Of a stretch of DNA of 48,727 nt, positions 1 to 11,869 are shown one piece after another. This stretch comes from Pelomyxa schiedti (Eukaryota; Evosea; Pelobiontida; Pelomyxidae), in assembly GCA_020536535.1 (NCBI GenBank), contig JAHLWZ010000915.1, forward strand, positions 1 through 48,727, written 5' to 3'. Within the stretch, counting starts at the first letter, position 1. Each line of letters begins with the position of its first letter. The notes below the pieces were generated by a model. It made no database searches. It had not been told where the DNA came from and worked only from the letters and a program-made list of their open reading frames with translations. The position numbers and the translations under genes are program-made.

Positions 1-1836
1 CCCGACCCGCCGCCTCCCTCTTTCCCTGGCTCCCCCACGTTCCCGCAATCGTTGCGCCCGGAGCTGCCCCCGGCGCCGCGGGCCGCCCCCGGGTCTGCCG
101 GGCCGGCGCAGTTCTCGCCGCATACTCCATCCTCGCAGCACCCACCATATCCACCAACGGTCACCTTTAGTGATGACCCGGACACCAGGGCGATGATTCC
201 CTGCACAAATCCTCCTCCTCCACCGCGTGCGCCGCGAGCACGTTTGGATTCATCTTCGGGGCTGCCACTCCCACCTCCAGCCCCCCACATCTTGACCATC
301 ACTCTCTTGATATCTCTGGTTTTCACACCCTTTGGCACACTCAAGGGTGACACACCATCGTTTGTCACTGCACAGACTCTGATATCGTATTCCGTTCCTT
401 CCTTAAGTCCTTCAATAGTGCCATTGCACACTGGACCAACGATTCTGTGAATTGCTGGAGCAGATGATGTTGGCATCGTTGTCGTGGCTGTTGGTGTCTG
501 CTGGTGCTGCACCCCTTGTGTCTCGGAGATATGAATTTCATAGCCTGAAATAGGTATCCCTCTCTCAATTGCGGCCTTCCACTTCACTGTGACCGTTGTA
601 GTTGTAACTGAAACAATATCAAGTTCAACAACTTCCAATGGAGGCCCTGTTGGTATTTCCCTTTGTAAGTTTGTTTGTCTGTGAGGTTAAAGTTACCAAT
701 GAGTGAAATACTTCCAATATCTTCAACAAATGCAGCACTTGATTGGGCATCTGGAAGTTTCACATATAATTTGAAAGGTTCCCACTTTGTAATATGGTCA
801 ATGGGCAACATCTAAAAATTCCACTTAGCACACACTTTTCCAAGCAACTGCTAGTATTTCGTACTAACCTTCACCAGAAGTCGGCAATCCTTGACTGAAT
901 TGACCAAAACAGTGCAATTAATTGGACTTGCTTCCGCCACTTGTGTGAACCTCTGTTCCATCAAATCAAACTGCTGCAGGGCCTTCTCCAAGTGTGTTGC
1001 TCGTTCAAGAATCTTCATATCTTTTAATTCTTAGAGAAGGGCTTTCAAAAACTCACAACAAACCGCAAGAAGCCTTCAATTTGGCACTGGACTCAAGAAG
1101 TGCAGCTTTTTTCTTTTCTAGTTCTTCTTGAATTTTCGTGAGCTGGGCTATTACTTCTTGATCGAAGTTGGAAATTGTCTGGACACGTGTAACCATCGGT
1201 TGATTCAATCAAGAAGCTGACACACTTGAGAGATGGATCTCGATTCACAACCAAGTTCGTCCTGAAGGGATCGTAGAACCTTGGATCTTGCTTTGAGTTC
1301 CTGAATCCCAATCGAGAGGTCCTTCTGGTCGCCCAACTCACTCATTGGGACAACATCATGCCCCTCACTGCTACATGTCGCAGGTGCATAACCTTCTAAG
1401 GTACAGACAGAATTGTCAGTACTTCCCGCAAGTATTGTTCTGTGTATATGAATAATAATAAGATAACACAACCCCAGCCAACATAATTAGTACTTATTGA
1501 AAGACTGCCTTGTTTAAACTCGTTAACTCCCAGCAGAAGACGCTCGTTCACAGCAAGAGCCTCCCTCGTGCCGTACCCAGCAGGCACCTCGGTGGTTGCT
1601 CCACAAAGTGGGCACCCGATGGCAGGAGTGGCAGCAGCGCAAGAAGGAGAAGGAGACAGGAGGGCGCGGAGGGAGCGAGTGTTGTCGGCGCAGGGGAGGC
1701 ACACGGCGTGGCCGCAGGAGGCGAGGGTCACGGGGGGCCGGGCGTCCGCGTCGTACACCCGCCCGCACGCGCCGCAGCAGGAACTGCTGTCTGCGGTTGC
1801 TCTAGGGGACGTTGTGGGTGATGGCGGTTGGTGCAT
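1..1836 (-). CDS. TRIM-like RING finger / coiled-coil / FN3 / glycine-rich protein (C-terminus off the left edge)
   Basis: Likely an E3 ubiquitin ligase. The first exon (start ATG at 1836) carries a C3HC4 RING: CGAC, then SCGHAVCLPCADN, then CPLC, followed by a GTREALAVNERLL stretch. Later exons give helical, coiled-coil-like sequence (IQELKARSKVLRSLQDEL; QLTKIQEELEKKKAALLES). A fibronectin type III domain follows around 650-300 (WKAAIERGIPISGYEIHI, LKEGTEYDIRVCAVTNDG). The last visible part (about 300-1) is glycine-rich, with MVKMWGAGGGSGS and GGGGGFVQGIIALVS then LKVTVGGYGG, resembling the glycine-rich domain of secreted or structural proteins. A CSSEGH stretch near 1380 could be the remnant of a B-box. 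The usual TRIM order is RING, B-box, coiled coil, then a C-terminal domain; here FN3 plus glycine-rich replaces SPRY. At least five exons. The RING and FN3 are clear; intron edges near 1210 and 1440 are uncertain. Confidence 0.75.
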
Positions 1837-2093
1837 CAATCGAACCAACTTTTTGTGAGGAAAAGTGTGGTATGGTTGAGTGTTCTGGTGAGGGGGGGTG
1901 AGGAACAGGTCAGAGAGAAAAAACGGGATCCCTGAACAGAAGTCTTAGCAGTCAAGTTGGGCTCTCCCATTAGGAAGAAAAGCCGCGGCTATTTTCGCCC
2001 TTTCCTCTGCTTTTAATGGCACGAACCAATATTTTTCACTTCACAAAAACAGACACCACAAGCAGACACAACACAACAAAAAAATAATAATAA
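1837..2093. promoter_or_regulatory. Divergent intergenic region between RING gene and actin
   Basis: This 257-bp gap separates the starts of the leftward RING gene and the rightward actin gene, so it must hold both promoters. A CCAAT-like stretch (ACGAACCAATATTTTTC) lies about 65 bp before the actin ATG, and the actin leader just before the ATG is A-rich (AAAAAATAATAATAA). I see no convincing TATA box. The assignment is positional. Confidence 0.45.
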
Positions 2094-3301
<1,208 letters not shown>

Positions 3302-3800
3302 ACACAGCACTCGCAAACACTTCAGACAACAACCCGGAAGAGACAGACCACGGAGCTTCATGAAGGACAGAATGCGGGAAGTGCCAGGAGTCTTGTTGAA
3401 CGTGGTAAGCACAAGGGGGCTCTATCCCCCCTCCCCTCCTCTCGTTTCGTGTTGTGCCACTGGTTTGGCCAACGTGGGACCAGATCGAGTTGGGGGGAAA
3501 AGGAAACCCTTTTTACCTGCCGAGACACACTCCTTTCCGTGTCCTTTGGGGCTTTGGCTGTTTCTTGGTTGTTGGCACAGAAAAAATAATAAATCATGTT
3601 CTTTTGTTTATAAGTTCTCTTTGTTTGGCTGTTCTTTTGTAACCTTTTCTCCTGTTTATTAAGATTTCCAATCAAGATTTTTTCTTCAGGAACAGGTTGA
3701 GGGTGGAGCTGCTCCAGAGGGTACTTGTTCACCTTTCCAAAGTGCTTATCCCTGGAACAATCATTCTCGACGTTTCGGAGCCATCACTTCGCGAAAGGGA
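3302..3800 (+). other. Actin 3' UTR and gap before the LCAT-like gene
   Basis: No gene is seen here. The first part is the actin 3' untranslated region. It has a pyrimidine-rich stretch and a canonical AATAAA polyadenylation hexamer at 3588-3593, followed by T-rich sequence, so cleavage probably falls at about 3600-3660. The rest, from about 3660, would be the promoter and leader of the next gene. Open frames in this stretch are short and lack family features. Confidence 0.6.
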
Positions 3801-5523
3801 ATGGAATTGGCGGCATTGTGGGCCTTGGCCTGTGCGCTCGCCGTGTCACGGGCAACGGCGACTGTTTTGGGCCCTCCCACAATTGAGGCAGCAAGTACAA
3901 GCAGCCCATGTGTATCGAGCGACGGGGGCCAAATCTGCCCACCAGTTGTGTGGGTGCCTGGGTTTGGTGGCAGTGTGCTGGATTTCCACGTTGACGACGA
4001 CTCAACGGACGTGCCTGAGGATTGCCCCCACGGTGACCTCACTTATCCGTATTTTGTCACAACGCCTGAGTGCGAATATTACATGTAAGCTCTCAAATTG
4101 AATCTCATTGTTCCGCCACGGCAGATGTAAATTGCAGGATGGGGATTTTTCTTTTTTTTTAACGTTTTTTTTTTTTTTCTTTTTTCAAAGAACCAGGCTT
4201 GTGAAGTCTGTAAGTGGTGATACATTCTATAATAGTGCTGGTGTATCTGCTACACTTCCGTGGTTTGGCTTCTGGAATAGTACAACATATTCCCTCACCA
4301 TGAAACGTACTTTGTTGGTCTGTTGTTGTTCTTTCTTTCCCCAAATAGTCTAAGCTCCTCACAGAGCTGGGGATATACTGAAGGGAAAGACATGTTTGCT
4401 GTTGGCTACGATTGGCGCCATTCACCAAACACACTGGCAGTTGATGAGGCCTGGATGGATGCTTTCACAAATTTAATTGAGCAATCCTACTCCATAAATT
4501 CAATGCCAATAAGCATTATCTCGTATGTTTCACACGGTTGATTTTACTTTCTCAATTGTTCCAAATTCACCAGACATTCCAATGGACCACCAACCGTTCT
4601 TGCTTTCTTGAATGCCAAATCAGAGTCTTGGAGATCCAAGTTTTCACCCCCTTGTGCATTTTAGCTTTGCTGAAGGATTTCTTAGATTCATTGCTTCGTT
4701 TATCATACTGAGTGGAAACTTCATTGGTCAAAGCAATTGCGTTGAAGCCGTCACCTTCTCTGGGAATAGTTGGGAGACCCTGAAAATGCAATCGTGGGAG
4801 GCATGGGCCTGGTCAATGCCATCTCCAAAAATGCATTCTTTCTTTTATGTGGTCGATATTTAATCATCAATCTAGATATCAGAGTCGTCCCTACATCTCT
4901 ATCCCAGGTGCAGTATTCACTGTTGACCAGTCCTTGGATTTCTTCCGCTAGTAAGGATGTACACCTGATCCTTCCAGTAACTGAACTTTCTCCAGTAATG
5001 CCTGTGGTTCATCGGCGTCGGATTTGAGTGCCTTTGCTGACACGTGGGCTCTTTTCGTTGATACACCCCGACTGACCTATCCCACCCGTAGGCCACCTTT
5101 TTTCCCCAATCATTTATCATAAAGGACACAACAGTTGACATGTACTGCTTCTATGGAACACAGCTGCAGATTGACAATTTCTGGGAGTTTGCCAGCTGTG
5201 ATGTGACTCTTGAACCGTCTAGTATTTACTTATTATCGCTATTTCATTAGCTTACCACTATCGCAGCCGTTGGGCATGACACCAACAGTGATGGCGATCA
5301 GGATGCCATGGACAACGCAAGTTGCAGAATGTGGGCAGATGATGCCACACAAACAGGCCACCACTTTGAATACCAAGAATTCCCAGGTGTCTCGCATGGC
5401 GAAGAGCCCGAGTGTGTCTTCCTCCCTTGCACTTGTTCTTTACCTAATTCTCTCACCTCAAGTAATCCCGATGTTCTTGCAGCCATTTCCAAGGCTCTAT
5501 CAAATTATTCACCCCAGTTGTAA
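3801..5523 (+). CDS. LCAT/lysosomal phospholipase A2-like acyltransferase-lipase
   Basis: A secreted or lysosomal alpha/beta-hydrolase of the lecithin:cholesterol acyltransferase family, acting on phospholipid acyl chains. The first exon starts at an ATG followed by a signal peptide (MELAALWALACALAVSRATA) and the family's N-terminal motif PPVVWVPGFGGSVLDF. Later exons give DMFAVGYDWRHSP (the family YDWR motif). The nucleophile elbow is rebuilt across an intron as SHSNG, instead of the more common GHSMG. VDMYCFYGTQLQI matches the VPVYCLYG block. Near the end, GHDTNSDGDQD could carry the catalytic Asp, and PGVSHGEEP could carry the catalytic His. The stop is TAA at 5521-5523. About eight short exons, with some edges between 4780 and 5270 uncertain. 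The gene runs in the same direction as actin and the RCC1 gene. Confidence 0.8.
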
Positions 5524-5619
5524 CACAAGGCGTCTTGCTTTTTTTTTTTTTTCGATTGGCGTCGGTTCAACTAACGAACCGGTTTGCCGAGAATCCACGA
5601 AACTCGAGACACGCCGGCG

Positions 5620-8600
5620 ATGGTGACGCGGAGACGAGCGGTGGTGTACACGTGGGGGGACGGGTCGTTCGGCCAGCTCGGGCACAACGCCCCGCCCACG
5701 GGCAGGTCCCCGGCGCCCTCGCTGGTGGTGCCCGTGTCGTCGCGGCGCGTCGCCTGCCGCCGCGTGCAGTGCGGGGCCACGTTCACGGTCGCTGCCGTGG
5801 CGGCGGCCCCTCGGCCGGGGGCAGAAGACGCCTGTGAAGAGGACTGCTGCTGCGGCGAGGGGGAGTGGGAGGGGGAGGCGGGGGCAGGGGCAGGGACCCC
5901 CGGGGGCTGGGAGGCGTGGCAGTGGGGAGGGGACAAGGCCGTGAGCAGGGCGGTGAACTTGGCCGAGGTGGGCGGGGGTGCCTACAAGGGCCCACCGTGC
6001 CCGGTCCCGGCTCCTGTCTCTGGGTATGCATGTGGTATTGAAATTATGGGTAGTAGTGATATTTTTTTTTTTTTTTTTTTTTTAGGAGACTGCCATAGCG
6101 TAAAATGAATGAATTTCTAACTAACATACACACAAAACAAAGATTGAAAGTGAGAGTGCAAAAAGTATCATGTGGGGCAACACATGTCTTGGCCATAGAG
6201 GCAAGGAATCATACAGTATGGACTTGGGGTGAAATAGAAGGAAGGCCTATTCGTCCAACGCAGATTGAAATCCCTACCGCTGTTTCTAATGTGCCCAAGT
6301 TGATTCATCCACCTTTCTATGTTACTGATAGATGAGGTTTCAAGGTTGCTGCGGGGTCAGGTTTCTCTTTTGTATGCTGTGAAGATGGGACTGCATTTTC
6401 CTGGGGCAGCAATTCGCATGGTCAATTAGGGCTAGGTGACTTGAAGGTTTTCCCCCTTTCTTTGGTATTGGTAGTTCATACTGATCTAACTAAATAGGAT
6501 CGCACAATCCCTCAGAAAATCAATATCGCATCAAAAGTGCTACAAATTGTTTGTGGTGGGCAGCATGTTATGCTTCTTACTGACAAAGGGGACCTTCTGT
6601 CATGTGGATGGAACAAGTACCTGAGTGGAAACAATTATTTCTTTTAATGTGACTGCAGGTACGGTCAACTGGGAAATGGTGGAACTGCTGACCAACTGAC
6701 CCCTGCCCCGGTCCTCCTTGGGTCTACAGAGGCTTCCCTGGATGCAACAGGTCCCAAATTCGCTTTAGTGGCATGTGGAGATTGTCATACAATAGCATCC
6801 TCCCCTGCTACGCACCCCAATTTGCAAACAAAGGTTCTGAGAAACTTTATTTTCTACACTTAATTACACAACAAAAGGTTTGGGTCTGGGGAAAAAAAGA
6901 TTTCATTGGTCTTTCCAGCCCCAGTAACCTTCTTTGTCCTACGTATGTATTGTAAAAAAAAAAAAAAAAGTGTAATGAACTGCAGTAACATAATCTTAGA
7001 GAAATGACTGATTTCAATTTGGAGATCAATTCGAACAATGTTTTCGATAACAATTTCTCTTGTATTACCTAAGCGCTCCTATAGGAGCATGTTGTCTTAT
7101 TATCAGCAAATGGTGCATCTGAAGGCTCTCACAGTGCTATTGTAACCAACTTGGGCAACTTGTAGGTTGGTAATACTCCCTTCTACAAATCATCATGTTA
7201 GGTACATGTTTGGCTCTAATTCACATGGTCAGTGCGGCCAAATGTCTCCCGAAGTAATTGCAAAGCCCACGAAAGTCTCTTCGCTATTTATCACTGAAGT
7301 ATTCCTGCTGTTACTCTGTTCTTACATTAATGCATTTAATATTGTAAGGTATCCTGTGGTTGGTACCATACAGCGGCAATTGCTATGCAGACGTCTATTG
7401 GTCCCATTCCATTAACTACCAAGGGAGCATTTAGGCCTCTTTCCAGTAACACTATAATGTATATTTTCAGTTTCTGTGATTGGAAGGTACCACCCATGAT
7501 TCATGGCACCCTTACAATACAGTATTTTATTCGCAGACACTTATTAAGCTTGGGCTGCTCAACCGCACATTCCGTGAACTTTCTTGCTCAAATTCTATCT
7601 GGCAAGAATTATTCCAGCGGTTCAAATAACATCCTAGCGCATCTTTTCTGACAATATTGCAGGAGTAAATTTACCTGGACTGATCAGCCATGGGAGGATG
7701 CCGAACTATCAGCGCCGTCGAGAGCAATATATCAAATAACAAAGATAAACACTCAAGCCAAACCAACACATGGGTTAGTCCTCCGTTATTTCAGAGTGGT
7801 TGTGTAAGAATTTCCAGAATTTTTGGGTCTCCCTCATTAAAAGGTACAATAAGCTGGAAGCTGAGGTATTTGATGACAAACCCTCAAACTCGTCAATTTC
7901 TCTCCAGGTTTCCAGAAATTCTCACGTATCTTCCTAACAAATAAAAAGTCTTGCCGCAGCAGACAACGAAAAAGAGCGCAACAAAACAGGCTTTCTTTCC
8001 TTTGCCTCTTCCTTATTCCCTTCACGACCCAGGGAAGCAAAAGTTCTAATGACTGGTGTTTACAGTGGTAATCTCATCTAATCTCATTTAACAAGCGTGT
8101 AGGTCTGAACTCCGTGGGAAAAACGACTTATTTCTACAAGGTTCCGACCACCTTCACACTATTTATCTGTTCTTGGGGACATATTTTCACAATTACACAG
8201 TTAAAACTCGGTGAAATCACAACTGCACACAACATGTGCTTTTTTGTTGATACACTCACATACAAGAACATAACATTCCATTACACAGTACTCAGTGGGC
8301 AGTAAGTTTACTCTAGTGACTATTGTATTCACTCAGAAGCTAATGAGATTCACTCAAATGTAGGGAGAGAATTAGGCCTTTGTGGAGACATTATTACGCG
8401 GATCCCTGGTCAAGCCTCATATGGATGGTAGACGCACATGCTAGAGAGAGATTCGGGGAATCAAAAGATGTTCTTTGGGAGGTATCAGTTTCTTTCCATT
8501 TGCTTCATGGTAAATTAAGACTGCATGTATGTAGGAACTCTCTGAGCCAAGCCTCGCTAAACTACCTCTCCTTGTCATTGCCAACAAGGTGCGTGATTCT

Positions 8601-8802
8601 CCAATAGTACGAGATTCCCTAAAATTCGTATTATACTGCATTCCAGCAAGACCTACCTAATGCTGCTAATGCTGCTGAGATACAAAGAGCTCTTGACCTT
8701 CAGAAATTATCTCCTTATCGCCTGTGGACTGTCATCGAAATGGATAATCTTTCAAATACAGGACTGTATGAGACTCTGGATTGGCTCTACAGCCACATAT
8801 AG
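5620..8802 (+). CDS. RCC1-repeat / F-box protein apparently fused to a degenerate Arf-like GTPase
   Basis: Exon 1 starts MVTRRRAVVYTWGDGSFGQLGHN, an RCC1 beta-propeller blade. More blades follow (AFSWGSNSHGQLGLGD, LLSCGWNKY, YGQLGNGGTADQ, FGSNSHGQCG). At about 7350-7480, VSCGWYHTAAIAMQ runs in one exon into an F-box (RPLSSNTIMYIFSFCDWK, then TLIKLGLLNRTFRELS and SIWQELFQR after an intron). Downstream exons from about 7950 encode a full Arf-type domain: REAKVLMTGLNSVGKTTYFY (P-loop), KLKLGEITT, LRPLWRHYYADP, LVIANKQDLPNAANAAEI and GLYETLDWLYSHI, stop TAG at 8800-8802. Switch I lacks the Thr, and the G3 motif DVGGQ reads VLSGQ, so the Asp is gone; NKQD is intact. RCC1 blades form protein or chromatin docks, and F-boxes recruit substrates to SCF ligases. 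RCC1-F-box continuity is certain. The splice path at 7780-7960 to the Arf part is not, so two adjacent genes remain possible. Confidence 0.72.
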
Positions 8803-8840
8803 AATGTACTCAAATAGTTAATTTCATTTAAAAACCGGGA

Positions 8841-9803
8841 TTACAGATGGTCTAAACCAGACAACGTGTTAGTTCCCCTTGCAAGTTTCGCTATCTCACT
8901 GGTGTTTCTCTTAGATGGTGTGGGTGCTGTTGTACTAGGCTTCACTTGTTCAGTCTTCTGTTCTTTTGCCGAGTCTTGTTGTGCCATGGTGTAAGTCACA
9001 CAAGAAAATACGCAGGACCACATTGCATTCATGCACAACTGCTTGACTTGCACTGGGCGGTGTAGTAGTAACTGAGGCAAAGCCCCTGCTGCCAACCCTC
9101 CCACGGCTGCATAAGCAACACTGCGTTTTCCAGTTACTTGCTCCAAGGCAGTGCGAGCTCCTGCCTCTATAGCCATTGAAATAGAGTTTTCCAGTGTACT
9201 GCGTGCGTGGTCAGCAAGAAGGGACTTCAATTCTGCCACCCTACTTGTCGAAGGTGGTGTAATTTCACTTGGTGATTCAATGCTCGAAGGAATAGGTGCT
9301 ACGGGGGTATGAATGCTTTCTGTGGTGTCTTGAGATATAGGCGGTGGTGTTGCAGCGTCAATGTCATCTAGGCGTTCAATATTGGGCCGAAGTCGCTGGG
9401 GCAACAACCTCGTAACTTTCGAACGTAGAGAAATGTTCTTGAGGGCCTCGCCTTCTGGCGTAGTAGCAGGATCCTGAATCAACTGTCGCCTCCGCAACTT
9501 ACTCAGAGGCTTGAATCTCGCCACGGCATTGCGCAGTGCACGAGCCGGTGATGGAAAGGGTATCAAAGAAAGCGGGATGAACGAAGCGCTGACCACACCC
9601 AGAGCCATCCCGCTGGTGAACGCACTAACTGCTTGCATGGCCCACATCGGCAAACTTAGGCGAGGTGGTCCTCGACGTCGACGCCTCCACACCGCTACCT
9701 TCCCCTTCTCAACAGTTTTCGTTGGTTGGTCCTCGTGTACCTTCTCTATCTTCTCCGCCGGCGCCTTGCCCCCTTGCCCACGTGACTCGCCGTCCGCGTT
9801 CAT
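8841..9803 (-). CDS. Hypothetical protein, single exon, two hydrophobic segments
   Basis: An uninterrupted 320-codon frame from ATG (9803) to the stop at 8841, starting MNADGESRGQGGKAPAEK. I do not recognise a family. A basic stretch (VWRRRRRGPPRLSLP, about residue 40) precedes a hydrophobic segment (residues about 53-80, MQAVSAFTSGMALGVVSASF). A second weaker one lies near residue 230 (SVAYAAVGGLAAGALPQLLL). Between them is a Ser/Pro/Thr-rich linker and a helical part (SRVAELKSLLADHARSTLEN). This pattern would fit a small membrane protein of an organelle, but that is inference. It is one of the few intronless genes here, and its stop lies 38 bp from the stop of the RCC1/Arf gene on the other strand. 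Confidence 0.6.
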   Translation of the reverse strand: MNADGESRGQGGKAPAEKIEKVHEDQPTKTVEKGKVAVWRRRRRGPPRLSLPMWAMQAVSAFTSGMALGVVSASFIPLSLIPFPSPARALRNAVARFKPLSKLRRRQLIQDPATTPEGEALKNISLRSKVTRLLPQRLRPNIERLDDIDAATPPPISQDTTESIHTPVAPIPSSIESPSEITPPSTSRVAELKSLLADHARSTLENSISMAIEAGARTALEQVTGKRSVAYAAVGGLAAGALPQLLLHRPVQVKQLCMNAMWSCVFSCVTYTMAQQDSAKEQKTEQVKPSTTAPTPSKRNTSEIAKLARGTNTLSGLDHL

Positions 9804-9955
9804 GTTTGTTTAAATTAATGACTTAAAAAGGCACCCGAATGAGAAACGGAAGGTGCAGGGAAATGCAGTTACAGGGTCACACCTGCCAAACGAAAAATCA
9901 GCGAGTGTTCCTTAAAGACTGACAACACACACAACATGTCAACATTTTTTTTTAT

Positions 9956-11752
9956 TTATTCTACTTCCCGTACAAAGTTAGAAGGGAACCAGCCGGCTCT
10001 GCCATAGTTAAAACCAATCCACCAGCCAGTGTTTGGATCTTTATCCAGTAGTTCAAACTTCTCTCCAGCAAAGAAGTCTAGTTCGTCAGATTCCGTTCCT
10101 ATGTAATCGTATAGGGCTTGTACAACCCTCTGCTGTTTTGTGTGTGTTGTTGGCAATGAAACAGGGAAGAACGGGAATACATTTTGACTTTGTGCAGGTG
10201 GTGTTTGTCCTATAGTTGCCAGATCTCCAGATCTACTCCTTGACACCTGCAATATAAGTTCAAGAGTTACCTTAGGTACACACACAGGATATTGTTATTG
10301 TTACCTTCGGTGTGAAAGTGGGTGGCTGCGGTGGTGAAGAGCCTGTCTTGTTTATGTCGACCCATTCAGTAATATCCTTTTCTTTGCTAATAGAGGATGC
10401 AGCTTTTGACAGCTTGTCATGTGCTTCCTTTTCTCTACTTATCGTTTGCTTAAGTGATAATGAGTGTACGGATGAGTTTGAGTCAGACCTACCTGTAGTG
10501 CAGATGAAAATAAATTGGTCTGCTGTTGTATGAAGTCCATTCTCTGTACTTCTTGCTCTTGCATTAACTTAAGGGAATACTACGTGAATATGGCTCACGA
10601 GGGGAGCAAAAACACACATTCATAAACGTTTTAAGAGCATTCACGTAAGTAGGTTGGAAATCATTTAGGGCAGTGATTGCATCTTTGTATTCTTTTTCTA
10701 AATCGATTTCCTTGGCAGTGGTCTTCTGAAGTTTGGCAGCAATCTGCGGGAGTATAAAAGAGTTCCTTTTGTATATGTAGAAAGGAAACACACCTTTTGT
10801 ATTTCCGATGCTGGCCTTTTTTGTTTCTTTAACGTTTCAAGGTTGTTGTTTATTGAATCTGATTTTGCAACGCACTCACTGTGTCTTGCCTTAGCCTTGA
10901 GAGTACAAAAAAAGCCACAAATCAAAGAAACAAAGCACCACCAAATAACACGAGCTTAAAAAATGAGCCAGGATAGGATTATTCAAGTTATCAAATTACT
11001 TGCATGTGACATACAATTATGAGTACGTTGTAATGCGCTGGTAATATTTTCGGATTTGCGTTTCATTTACTGTTTATTATAATAGTTGTGGGGTCCCTAC
11101 CCGCTTAACAACAAGATCACGAGAACTTCGATCACGTATAACAGTGGCAGCATCCTCCAGACACTAAGAGCCTTAAGAGAACGTACAAAAATCCAACAAG
11201 GGGGATACTTGTCTTCGCGATTGCCTCTGATCTTTAGCAAACTCCCTTGTAGAATTGAGGATTTTGGTGATGCTTGCCTGCATATCCTTATGGGCAGCCA
11301 CACGGATTTCATGCTCTTCCTTAACAGCAGCCCAGACTCCTCTCACGCTCCTGCAGTTCCGTTCAGAAAGAGAAGCAGGAATCCTGAAAGGAACAAACTT
11401 GAACTCCTCAGTCTCCACCACGGTTAGAAGACCCATTTTATGTGTAGTTGGATCCGTGAGTCTTTTCAAAGACTTACAATACACGTCCTCAATTTCTGCT
11501 CTTTCCTACAATACAAAATCCATCACAACAGGTTCAAAAACTCCCCCCCACAAAAGAAAATGGCAAACCACTCACGCTTAAATATGTACTGAACTGCTGA
11601 AAAACTTCAAAGGAATTTTCAGCGGCCTTCTCTAACACAGTAAACCCCTCATCACCCTATATTCAATTGGTTTGCACGAAATAGTTCGCCAACACAGCGA
11701 GGTTGCACCAAAAAAACGACGTTTGCCGTACCCACAGATTATCGCGGAACAT
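9956..11752 (-). CDS. F-BAR and SH3 domain protein (PACSIN/PSTPIP/syndapin-like)
   Basis: A membrane-curving adaptor expected to link endocytosis and actin assembly. The first tiny exon (ATG at 11752) encodes MFRDNLW; after an intron comes GDEGFTVLEKAAENSFEVFQ, QFSTYLS, then ERAEIEDVYCKSLKRL. This is the FCH start of an F-BAR domain. The helical body continues (GVWAAVKEEHEIRVAAHKDM, then ATTAKEIDLEKEYKDAITAL). The last exons hold a C-terminal SH3 domain: VVQALYDYIGTESDELDF (ALYDY motif), DPNTGWWIGFNYGRAGWFP, SNFVREVE, stop TAA at 9956-9958. About eight exons, all with short introns. Its start is 117 bp from the start of the WD40 gene on the other strand, so the two probably share a bidirectional promoter. 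Which F-BAR subfamily it belongs to cannot be settled by eye. Confidence 0.85.
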
Positions 11753-11869
11753 TTTTAATATATTTTCTCTTTTGAGCCAGAAATAGACCCTGGAGGGTCA
11801 AGATCGTTCCGATGCAAATCACAGTTGCAGTCGCAATTTAATTAAATCGTGGTCGTGGTGAGACACGAA
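11753..11869. promoter_or_regulatory. Short bidirectional promoter region (F-BAR / WDR75-like)
   Basis: Only 117 bp separate the divergent start codons of the F-BAR gene and the WD40 gene. The stretch is AT-rich, with TTAATATATTTTC next to the F-BAR start and CAATTTAATTAAATCG near the other. Both core promoters and leaders must fit here. This is positional evidence; no named element is claimed. Confidence 0.45.

Noticed and set aside
52-450. Proline-rich protein on the plus strand
   Set aside because: It is the antisense of the FN3/glycine-rich exon of the RING gene, whose own frame matches known domains.
5535-5837. Gly/Arg/Ala-rich protein
   Set aside because: It is a shadow of the first RCC1 exon in a GC-rich stretch; the RCC1 frame contains the WGDGSFGQLGHN blade.
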